From: Saccharina japonica | Taxonomy: Eukaryota > Sar > Phaeophyceae > Laminariales > Laminariaceae | Assembly: GCA_008828725.1 (NCBI GenBank) | Contig: MEHQ01003804.1 | Location: forward strand, 216,304 to 280,303 | Direction: 5' to 3' | DNA: 64,000 nucleotides | Shown here: positions 12,601 to 24,600 of the stretch, one piece after another | Layout of the letters: every line of letters starts with the position of its first letter | Position numbering within the stretch: position 1 is the stretch's first letter | Translations under genes and position numbers: made by a program | Notes under the pieces: generated by a model | Databases searched by the model: none | Seen by the model: the letters and a program-made list of their open reading frames with translations, nothing else | Told to the model about the DNA's origin: nothing

Positions 12601-15600
12601 TTCGTACGCGTGTAGCGATCGCGACCTTATCCACTAAAACTGTAAACATGGACGCTGGACGCCTCAACGAAATCCCAGCGTCCCAGATGCATTTTTTTAT
12701 TATTGTGTTCATCCCATTTAGTCTTCGTCCTTCGTTTCTCTCTCCTTCCTGGCCGTAACTCAGATCCGGGTCACAAAGTAGGCTCTTCTCCCTCCTCCCC
12801 CACTACGGTTCTTGCTTGCATTTTTATAGCGAGAAGTTGTTAGCACTTTCTTCCCTCGTCGACTTGCGTCTGATTCCGTCATCTGCGCCGAGTGCACCCT
12901 TTCCGTTCGAATATGTTCGTTCACATGTATGATTATATTACATACTATTAATAGTACATCCCTTCGATGAGTCCGCTCGCCATAACATCTAATTAATATG
13001 TAGGATATCTTTGTAATATAGGAGGGGCCTGCGGGCGCCTACGAAACGCTCTGCGCTGCTGCACAGCTTAGCACCGTTTTACAAAAAAAAAACAAAAAAA
13101 ACGCGGGTTCCCATTTTATATGGAGGCGTTATTTTCCCGGGGATAGGGGACGTAAAGAAATTCCTGTAAAAAACATTATTACCTAGAGCCCTATTAGTTT
13201 CGGGGAATTACCGCTACCGGGAAATACGCATCCCTGGTATATACTCGTCCAACGGTTTCGCGAAGTAATATTTCCAATATCTTGTTTGAAACAGACATGA
13301 CAAAACGCCCCACCCTTCCTTGAGTTCATCAAATCACTTCGGGATCGCTACCAAACAACAACTTTGCTAAATACCCGAGCTTGGTGCTCCATCGTTGCTT
13401 TTGCCCCCCCCCCCCCCCCCACCGCTGCATCAATTTACCCAGTCGTGGCACCAATCGAGGTGGGAGAACTGCTGTGCAGCTCCCTGGAGTTGGCCGAAGA
13501 CGCCGATACCTTGTCTTTAGTCATTACTAACGACGAAGTTATCGTTGCGGAGAAATCTTCGTACACGGTTATCAGCGGGGACGCTTTTACGGACAACATC
13601 GGTCGCAAGGTATACCGTTTTCAGGGACCAGACATTATGTTAAGGCATGTGAGGTTACTATTATAAAGGGACACTTGTAGATACCACTGGGCTGTCATAC
13701 GTGCGGACTCGACGTGTTATTCTTGAATGTAATTCCATTTCGAAAACATATCGTGTGCTTCGTATCATATACGTTGAAGTTGCCGTACGCCGTTGTTTGG
13801 CCTTGCTTCTTTCCAAGCTTTATTGTCGTTGTTTCGAGCGAATCCGTCCATACGGTGGTTCTCTCCGATACTTTTCTTCGCCTGGGTTTCCTCAAGGAGA
13901 CTCCAATAATGTGAACGTGAAAACTAACACTACCAAGAATCTTTCGATAAACACGTTTACAAGCATTCAAGACTACTTGAAAATCGGCTTTTTCCCCCCC
14001 GTGTATGAAGCAATTCTTGAAAGCACCATTCATGTTCCAGCAGAGGGGCGCATAAAGGGGAAAGGTTAGGTAATTAATGTTTTGACCATCTAATTTGATT
14101 GTTCCGCCGACCCTTTCCCTCTCGTCCGTATAAGGTCTGGACCGGAGTAGTGACGGACCCTGAACAGGCCGAAGATGAAGCTGTCCCCAGGACTGTCAGC
14201 ATGACTTGGGGGGACGTGTGCAGCACCGAGGTAGGTTTGTTTTTGAAGCGTGTGGTGTTTACTGTGGAAGGGAGGGCGACTGGTTAGCAGGAAAATAATT
14301 ATACGTGCAAGATGTATACGCAGCAGTAGCAGTGAAACATGTAGAGTCCAGCAATCGTGTAAACGACCAACGATGTTTCGTAACTGAAACGTGCATTCTG
14401 CAACACGACAATTTTGTTTGTTGTCTTTTACAGACGTTCCTTCTACAGGTGACCAAGATGCACGTCGACCAGACGACGAGCATTGTCAAGACTGTGCCCT
14501 GTTTCGAGTCTACCACGCACATCTGTCTTGTCGAGGTGAGCTCAAAACTGACTTGTTGTGTATATACAATCGTACACGGTTTGTTTTACATTTATGCCCG
14601 GCTTTAATCCCAGCTTTACTCGCGATGATGAGTAATTTAGGTGCACCACAATACGCAGAAGTCGTTTGATTATTGTCGGTATTTCTTCGCCCGTCGTGAA
14701 AGTTTTCTAGCTACCCGCTTTTACTCGACTATATTCAACACTGTTTTCTCGCGAATTCGTATACCTGGGTGATTGGTTTCCTATTTCGGGGTTTAAACTG
14801 TTTTTCTCCGACTTGAAGATTTTGGTAACCGTATTTGGTTTTCTTCGACTCTAGTGTTTGGTTGAGTTAAGACAGGCCTTGGATATTCGCGTATAACCCT
14901 TTCGCGCCGTAGAAAGTGGGTTACGGTCTGCGACACTGTAGTAGAATTTCCTACGTAGGGATGGACTGTCCTCCTTAAATATTAGTGTATAGCTGCCTCT
15001 AACGTAATTGGAAACCTTTTTCAGAGAGGAAACATATGCGGCGGCATTATCTCCACGTAGGTTATAGAATTAATGCTGGGGTCATGGTCATTCCGCAGTA
15101 GCTGCAGTTTGATTGAGGTAAACATTACATACCCCTCAAGACCAAGAGGAAGCTAAGAAAAGTTACGTGCACCACAAGCTAAGCGCTTATGATTGGGTGT
15201 TATATACTCTATGGTAACACTGACCACAATTTATATCCCCAGTTCTGTTGCACCCCATGGCCATTAGAGCGGGGTAGCTTCTCTCAACTCAGGCAACAGC
15301 ATAACTGCGGTACATATCAAGCTATAACAAAGAACGTGTTCAATAGTTAAAGGGTTCGTCCCCGAGCACCGCGGTGTTTAGAAGACGTCTACCTATATTC
15401 TACCGAGTAAGGGGTAGGATCATATTGCATGTGTCCTGTTGCCGTGTGTACCTGTTGGTACTTCCAACAAAAAGTGTGCAAGAATATATTGGGCAATTAA
15501 CCTCATGTACGGAGACACGGTGACATGTAACTGGAGGTTATTCGTTACTCGCGTGTGTTTTCTTCGTCTCTAACCTTTACTGCTGTTGTATGCTGCATTG

Positions 15601-18600
15601 TTTTGCAGGTCACGGTCGCCTTCGACGGGCCCGGTAGTGCACTCGTGCCTCCGGTCGACGAGTCCGTTGCTCCCGATTCCACCTCGAGGTGAATCTTGTT
15701 TTTGAAGATAATATCCCACATTCCAATCAGCTTTACTGAACACGGAAGGAGTGTTCCGACGTGCCCCCGTAAGCCTGACCAGTGAGAAAATTATCTAATA
15801 GACACGTACGTGAAACTCAGTTGGATTATTGAGCACGCTAGACACATGCGCAAAATCATCAATCGCAGATGTTTCAAGGACATCGGACCAAAGGTTGTCG
15901 AAAGTCGCAGTCGTATCGAACCAACTTCCCTACTTTAGTCATCTTTCCACGCTTTTGCTTACCTTTCACGATGTGAAGTGTAACCCCATCGCTAAGGAAA
16001 GTTGTTCTGAAACGCCCCACCCCTGAGATACAAACGCAGTCGCTCTATTGTCCCGTGGCGCAGCCTGCGAGTGTCATTACCCCCTGCGGGATAATCTCCT
16101 TCAGCGAGTTCTCTTTTATAGCGTTGTGAAGTTGCTTTTCGTTCTAAAGCGCACCCATCCATCACATTTTAATTATGAAATTTTTCTGTAAATATTTCGC
16201 CATGTTCGTAGCGACGACGACGAAGGAAGCGCGGGAGACGACCGCGATTCGGCAGACCCAGATTCCCGTGCTCGTCGTCTACAGCCGGGGAGTACCGTGG
16301 TACGTACGTGTGAACCGTAACCACCCCCCTTTTCCCACCTTCCATGTCGAAACCCACGTTGGCGGCCATATCTAGTGTAAGAGGTGAATGCATATTACGG
16401 TAGGGGCACCCAGTGAAACAAATGGTTATGTTGATCAGTCAAACGTAGATTTCGATTGATAAGTCAAAGGTAGATGTATGCAGAGTGCAACGTACTACAA
16501 TACCAACAGAAAGGTCAAGCGAGTATGGCCTTCAGCTGTGTCGTTCTCGCCTGTTGGAATTATAGTAATATTGTCCCGATGTGCTCTATATGTGTCCAGT
16601 GCCCTTGATGCTCGCTACGGCTTCTAAGTCAGCAATCAACTTGTGTTTTACACAATACTTTAATTGGTGTATCATAGCTCCTCAAACATACGCATACGCG
16701 TTATAACACCGTCCATAGGTTGTTTACCTTGCTTGCAAGTTTCGTCGGTGCTCTTGGGGCACAATACACAGCTCCTGTACCACCAAGGGTGGGACTGCAG
16801 GGTCCCTGGCGTCGCCCTCGTCTGTACCGGCATCGCGGCATATTCGCGTTTCGCCCAGCAATGACATCCTTCGTGAGCTACCCTTGATTCGTGCTGGATG
16901 CTATTACCAAGGACAGGATGCCCTGTATCGCACTTGTACTCTTATTGATCATATCTACATAACTCTCAATATTGTTTCATTCCGCCTGATGGCTGCCGCG
17001 GGATCAGTCCCATCTCTTCCACCGGTAACGGGGCGCGAATTAAACCAAAATTGTCTTGTATTTACAGGACAACTCAGCTTTCACCGGTGTTGACCTACTA
17101 GCCACAGAAGAATTTCAATACGTGTTGAAATTAGATTTCGAAAAACAGCTTATCCCGCCTTGTTCCACCCAAACCATACTTGCACGTCTCTTACCTTTCA
17201 ACCTGGCAGATCGATGTGATGGTGCTGTACAGCAGCGAAGCCTTGATGGCGCTCGGAGGTATCACCGCCGTGCAGATGGAGACGAACATCATCGAGGCCA
17301 CCGCGCGCACCAACGAAGCTTTCGCCAACTCCAACGTTGCGCTGTCCTTGAACCCCGTTCATATTGGCCAGGTACGCGAACATCGACAATATCTGTCCGG
17401 CCCGATATTTATCGCGTTTTGTTCGATTATCACATGAATGCGTCGCTCATGTGCTTTAAGCCCCTGAGTACGACGGAAAGGTGTAGTTGTTTGGGCTGTA
17501 TACGCGCCAAGACGTTTCATCGGTGCTATGGCAAACATTTTGTTGTAATCGAGACCATGGAGGGTGGCCCCATTCATAGGGTTCTGAAGGCGTTGTATCC
17601 CCGCGCCGGAAGTACGACTTTAAATTACTCTTGAGGGGGTCAGACGCTCTTTCTTGACACGTTTAAAATATCTATGAACAGGAGGGGTTCCCCCTATAGA
17701 TCGATGGTGTGCCAGGGCAATCTAACTGCCTTATTGAGGGAAGCCGCCTTATTTATTCCAGGTTTGAGTACGATTCCCCAGTCGCGCCAATCGATTTTGA
17801 CTGCTTTATATCGGGATACCGCCGTTTTATTGGGGGAACTCCTCTGTACCAGCTGCAGCAGCACACCGGAACGTTGTGCATTTGTTTGCGGGCTGGGTTG
17901 AAAGACAAGTCCAATATCCCGTCATTAACATTCCGTGAAAGTTCCCGGAGTGTCGAGACGGACCCCATTCCCGCCTCAGACGACTTTTTGATTGAGTGCA
18001 GTTCCATTCCAGGGGTTGTCTTTATCAATAGTGAAGTGTAGGCGGTAGCCACCAGTAATGAACCTCACGCCCAGCCATTACATTTCCATTGCAAACAATC
18101 GATACGTTCAGTAGTATCGCCGTAACATCAGTCTACCGACTTCCGCTTCACTCGCCGCTTTGTATTTCGCAGCTCCCCTTCACGCAGCCATGGACGACGA
18201 CGTTAGATGGTGTGGTTGACATCACCGACAATGTTGAGATTGGCGTGCTTCGGGACGAAATGGGAGCTGACCTGGTGCAGGTGGTCGGCGACTTCGACGA
18301 CGGATTCTGCGGACGAGCGTGAGTGGAATAGGGCCGTTACCGTCAGGGCGTGGTTGTAGTATTTTGTGTCACGATCGAACACCTGTTTCTCACATCGGAT
18401 TTTTTCAGCCATTTACCGAGCGTGAAGGTAACGTTCCTTGACAAAAACAACAAATACACATCCATTTGGTTTCGTAAGGTTAGAGTTATCATTTCCCCCC
18501 CCACCAAACCATATTGCACTCAAACCTGATGCGCGAGTTGCCTGCAACAATTGTTGGCCGCGGTTTTTGGAGGTGTGGTAACTGCGTGCTTTTATACTAC

Positions 18601-21600
18601 ACGAGGTGATGTGGCGTATGCATACAGCCCAAACTATAGCTCAGCTTGGGATAAGTGCGACATAAAACGAAAGAAACGAAGGTTTGGTCGAAAAGAGGTG
18701 CAACAAAACCCAGACGCACTTGACGATCGTCGCATCTACATCTGTCTCCACGCAGCGTTAACTCAATGGTTGATTGATCGGTAGGTGAAAAACGCACGAT
18801 AGCTGGTTAAGATGCACAGCAAGATGCGATCGTAATTAATATAATCATGCTATGCATTCACCCGCCTCCTGCTTTTCCACTTTTCCTCCCCATCCCGCTC
18901 TTACAGGTGGCTTTTTATCGGTAACTCCCGCTACGGCGTCTCCGTCGTCGGGGCAACGTGCCTCACCGACAGCACGGTTGCCAACGCTTATGGCCACAAT
19001 TTGGGCTGTTTCCCCAACAGGGAAGACACGGACTTCGATACCCAGTACGCACACGGCCTGCGCTACTGCGATGGCGTCGATCCGTGAGTAGCCTTCACCG
19101 ACGAAACCGTGGGAGGTAGCGCTTAACCCCGAGAAATATCACGGTAGTGTCAAGTGCCGTGCCACATAAGGTCCGTGCACGAGGATATCACTAGTCGGCC
19201 CGCACCACGACTTTAGAAAACGCAGGGCTTCGCGCGACCTAGCAAACTACGATATGCGCTACGTACCGAAGCTCTCAACCAAAACATACTCAAGCTGAGT
19301 CGAAGCACAAGCATGGCATTCGACATTCGGGCCTTTCCACGATGAGTACGATGATCACGTCTGCACTAAGTAATATAACAAAAGTTACCGCAAAACCTAC
19401 TGTGGAAATCAAAGCTGTTTTTATCGCCCGAGCCGTTGTTTGCGAGATACGACATACGTTCGAGTTTACTTGGGCTGGTTATTTTCGCAAAATAACTTGG
19501 AGCTGAAAACGGTTAACATCAGTTGACACCTTTGTTTTAACTTCAAACCGTTCGTACGTCGAGTAGTTCCGCACTCAAACGCGTTGAGAGTATCGCACGG
19601 TCAAACAAGACGAGATAAAGTACACATGCCTTGATAGTTTACCTTATTGGGGGCTTTTACCTTAACAACATCGCAAGACACTGCAACAAGGCATCGACCG
19701 ACTACGGAGCATTGGGGAACAAAATATTATTGACCGCAGGCATCGTCCCACACTGATTTTCGCGAGTTGTGGAACAAAGACATTGTCACTGTTGTTGACA
19801 TGCCTCCCCCCTTTCCCCTCCCCGTTCTTGACCGCTTCGTGCTATGCTTTGTTTTCATCAGGTATCGAACGATAATGAGCAAAACGTGTGGAACACCTTA
19901 CTTAAACCATTTCTCCAACCCTGACGTGGTCGTTCTCGACAAACCGACCGGAACGGCGACGGAAGACAACGCTCGTGCCATCGAGGATAACATGGTGAGC
20001 TCCGGGAGACGGTGTCTGTCCTCTTGAGTTCTCTCTTACTGAAACGTTGCCCGCGGAAAACATGGCCGATTATAATCTTGAAAATATAAACATAATTTTA
20101 GCGCATCCTTACGCTGAAGTCGGTTGAAATATAGTCGTTGTGCACCATAAACAGCGTTGACTTCGAAATGGAATAATATCGCGTTTACGACGTATTTGAC
20201 TATCCAAGAACGAGGTTACTAAAGCCGAACAAGTTGACGTAAAAAGGAACTATCTGGTCGAGAGCGTTCGGAAAATACAAAATCAAACCCATTGTGGGAA
20301 ACAAAAACCCTGAAAATAGATTCCACCCCTGTGTGACCTCAAGGTTCCCTACGGTATGTAGGAGATACAAATTGCATGAGTTTACGTCATATTACTCCAC
20401 CCAGAGATCAAGTCTATTTCTCCAGACAAAGGAAACGAGGGTGGTAGTTTACTGTTGAAAAAAAAGGAGGGTTACCTAAATTATCACACCAAATATTTTT
20501 TCAAGGAGAGTTTTTCTTACAAAATGCTTGCTAAAACATACATGGCTGCAGGAAATACAGCACTAGGATATACTACTGTAGGGCGGACAAGCTTACACGC
20601 TTTAACAACAACCGGTGCATCATGCGCCGAACAACAAGCGCGATGTCGACTCTTGTTAATATCACAAAAGAGCGTGTTTCGGAAACGTTCTCTAATGATA
20701 TGGTGCCAGGGTGACTCGGGTAGGATATCGACTACATCGTACAAGTTGCACAGTGTTTGGAGGCACATATTAACACATGGCGTCGCCTCCATCACGTGGA
20801 CAACCGCATCAATCGATGCTACCTTGAGACGAGCAGGTTTATCTTGTTGACCGGGACGCGCAATATTTCTCGGGGATAACACTTCCCGTCCCTGTTTGTC
20901 CGCATTGATTCAGTCTGACACAGCTTTCATGCAAATTTCGCTTCGACCACTAACTCAGCCGGCCAAAACCCTTCCCCTTGGCATTGTCTTCAGGTTGCCA
21001 TTTCCAACTACAGACTAAGCGTCCAGGATGCGCCGCCGCCGCCCTTCACCGCACCTCCTACCACGGCGCCCGTTCCAGTCCCACCCGCTCCCACTACGTC
21101 TCCCATGGTGCCACAGCCCCCCAATGTACCTATCACACCACCGCCCATTACCGCACCTCCCACCGCGTATACGCTAGAGGGGTGCTACGGAGATAACGCA
21201 GTAAACCGCACGCTTTCGGGAGCGTACATAAAGGGATCGCTGACCATGACAACCGAGGTGAGCGGGCGTTTTCTGTATACCCGTTTATTTCCAGCTCTGG
21301 ACACATTGGTTGGTAGGAGTACGACGCAGTCGTCACGTACGTATACTATTGCGTAACGGGTGCCGCTGTTACCCTCGAGGGGGATGCACGTTAATTAAAC
21401 ACCCTGGTTGTGTTGTTCTGCATCGTGGTTGTGATTTCAGGCGAAACATTAATAAATTGACATGTCACAAGTTGGTTGCTGTCTGTTTGCCTGTCGTAAA
21501 TGAGGTGCAGAGCGAACACGCGAATGCCCAACGGTGCAGTGAGCGAGACCGTGCGCCAGGAATCCGTAAAATAAACGTACGCTATTCATAAACGAGTGGG

Positions 21601-24600
21601 AACAACCGATCAAAAGTATACAGCCCGAGTAGTACAAAATACTCGCCGTCGTCGCTAGGTCTGGATACACCTGCATCCAAGTCCTCGACGTTTACCCGTT
21701 AGTTTAGGGGGAAAACTATACTAAACGAAAGCGTCCGCGCACACCCGCTTTGGAAAGGTCCAATCCGGCCGGAAAAGGCCAATACGAACCCGATATCCCA
21801 TACAAGGCAAAACGTACTAGTAAACCATCCACATATAAAACGGTGTAGCTACGTGGACGCACAGCTGGTCGCTCAGCTTGCCTAGCAAATAACCTCATGC
21901 CAACAGTTAAATGACACTGAGAGAAGGGGGGAGAATAAAAAGCAAAACCAAATGAAACGGATGTGGGGGGGGAAGGGGGAGTGGGAACTGCAGCAATAAG
22001 TTCTTGTGTGTCCGAAATTCTCCTGAGCCCGAAGCGTGTACTGAACGATATATCGCTTTTCCAACTGATTGTTTCGCTGGTACTGTGTCATTTCACAAGT
22101 GGAGCTGAGATTTGGAAGTTCTGCGCTGTGCCTATGCCGCATGACTGCCAAACTGCATAAATAATGAGTGTAGTGGTCGTTAATTATATGGTCAGAGCTG
22201 CAGTCGAGTGAAAGAATGTTCGAAGAAGTAGCCCGTTATTGACGGCGCGCACAACGACTTTCCCAACGAATCTCTTTACAAATGACACAGTTGACATGAC
22301 CAGCGGCTCCAAACGCGCACTAATGTTTGGACATATATATATCGCTATCCTCAGGCCTGCCGATTATCGCTACATGTAATTATTAATAGGAAAAATGTTT
22401 TCAGTGTAATAGTAACATGTTGAGTCCGCTGTTTACTTGCTGATCACAGGTCTGCGCTGCGAACTGTCAAGGATCTCCATACTTCGGAACGGAATTCGGC
22501 GTAGAGGTAAATCTACTATTCGACGTCCCGTCCACTAATGATGACCCAATATTGACGATAATGTCGTGAACAAAGCAATCCTTGAACGTGCACTGCTGTC
22601 GAGATATCGTCTAAGGGTGTTACATACAAATATATGGGTGTCGGGTTACATGAACCGGCTTGTTCGACGCCATGCTTCGGGCGACCTGTAGAGGTCGTGT
22701 TTGTTCGACGCCATGCTTCGGGCGACCTGTAGAGGTCGTGTGCAGAGCTAAAGACTTGAATGCACCGCTCCGTCCGTGAAATGTATTCCTTTTTGGTTTT
22801 AGATCGTACTATATGTTGTGGTTTTTGGTCCCGCCTCCATGCCAACATTAGGGGGTCCGGTTGTGTTGGGTCACATTGCATTTCGATAAACTCTGTATCG
22901 CACGCAGTACCCAGTGGGAGGCACGCTACGAGTTGACTCAACGCCGACTGTCACCCTTCGCCCCTGCCATGTGTAAAATGTTCGGCCGACGCTCTTCCCT
23001 CATAGTTTGAATAAAAACGAGTGAAACTGTCGCCCGTAATACTGAAGCTTGTGATGCGCGGTACGAACACTCCCGAGTCAAGCCCACGTTTTCACGATGG
23101 GTTCCACCCCTTGGGTATGAGGACAATATGTTTTCAAGATGGGTGACGCCTCTTGTCCACGTTTTCACGATGGGTTCCACCCCTTGGGTATGAGGGCAAT
23201 ATGTTTTCAAGATGGATGACGCCTCTTGGGTATGAGGGCACTACAGTATGTTCATGGGGACACTTCATGGAGATACAGAATGTAGGCACCCCCTTGTGTT
23301 TGCACTCAGTGTTTGCACTCAAGTCACAGGAGTAGGTAACTCAGCAGCTTTAGCTACGGAACGATTTCGACGAGCGGTCACCGTTGTGTAGTGGCGCGCT
23401 CGATTCCTTCAGTTCAAATCGCACAGCAGTGACACGCTCTATATTTGCAGAAGAAACGCAACCAACTACCCACAGGGCGTAGCGTGCCTAGGGCGACGGG
23501 GGTTGAAAGGTAGGCTTAAATAGTGTCGAGATGGAGCGAAGGCAAGGGCCGTAGGTGAGAGAAAGCGTATGAACCTTCCACACATGTAACCCCACATCTG
23601 AGCTACGACTAAGGCGTATCGTTGAGATAAAATAAGGGCGAAGCTGGTAAGTAAGGAAAAATACCTCTTGCAAATGACTGCGCCATAACTGCACTGCGTT
23701 TATCCGTCACCCTTTCCAAACGTCACACTCTTGCCCGCCGTCCCCGTGTCACTCCAATGCGAACCCGGTACACCTGCTACGTACACCCAGTGCTTCTGCG
23801 GTGTGGAGTCGGACGAACCTGACGAGTCCGGCGAGGCGGTGTGCAACGTAGAATGCGCCGGAGATCCTACACAGATTTGCGGTGGCTTCCTCGCCATTAG
23901 CGTTTACACGTTCGGCACGGACGGACCTCCCTCAACCCCGGCACCATTTACCCAGGGACAACTTACCCCGGCTCCAACTACCCCGACACCACCTACTCCT
24001 GCACCAATTACCCCGGTACTACCTACCCCGGCACCTACCCCGGAGTTCCTCGGATGCTGGACGGACCTTAAGGGCAGCCGCCTCATGACGCTGGTAGAAT
24101 CAAGTGGGGTCATGACCATCGAGGTGAGGCAGTCATTCCCCTTTTGCTTTGTTCATATAAATGAAAAAAAAAAGATTAGATGTAGGTTGTCGAAGCAATA
24201 AGCCCGTGCAGCAGAATGTTTGGATTATCCTGTCAACGTCAGTACCGGCCCGTGTCCGCGGACTATTTGTCTTAGCATATAAACGAGTCCGGGCTGTTCG
24301 GCGCGGTGAACACGAATATAAGACTTTGATTATGTATCAAAACAAGGGGTGGGGTGAGGCACAGAGGCCCGGCAACTGATATCCCTCATACATGTACGTA
24401 CCACTACTACATACAGTAGGTTAAACAATGCAACCCATCGTAAACGTCGTAACAGTCAGTTCATATACATCATAATGGTTGAAAACATGCATTTTGCTGT
24501 CTCACCGGGACGCAGTTTAGATGATAACAGGCTGAATCATACGACGTCACATTAGCCTAGTCTCCAAAGTCACAGCCATAGTGCAAGAAACGACATAAGC

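Larger units (their letters stand above)
6658..16299 (+). other. Gene 1 signal peptide and pro-region (exons 1-6)
   Basis: Exon 1 encodes a Lys then a hydrophobic run ending VGGVSS, a typical cleavable signal. Exons 2-6 encode a pro-region; exon 2 is the best conserved part (41 of 56 residues identical to gene 2, ending FTDNIGRK). Exon 6 is strongly acidic (SDDDEGS..., GDDRDSADPD) and ends at the basic RARR site followed by LQPGSTV. Phases are 1, 0, 0, 0, 2, 0 after exons 1-6. The pro-region as such resembles no family I can name. Confidence 0.75.

Noticed and set aside
17210..19994. Active secreted metallopeptidase
   Set aside because: The family assignment is sound, but two zinc-ligand His and the catalytic Glu are missing in both paralogues.
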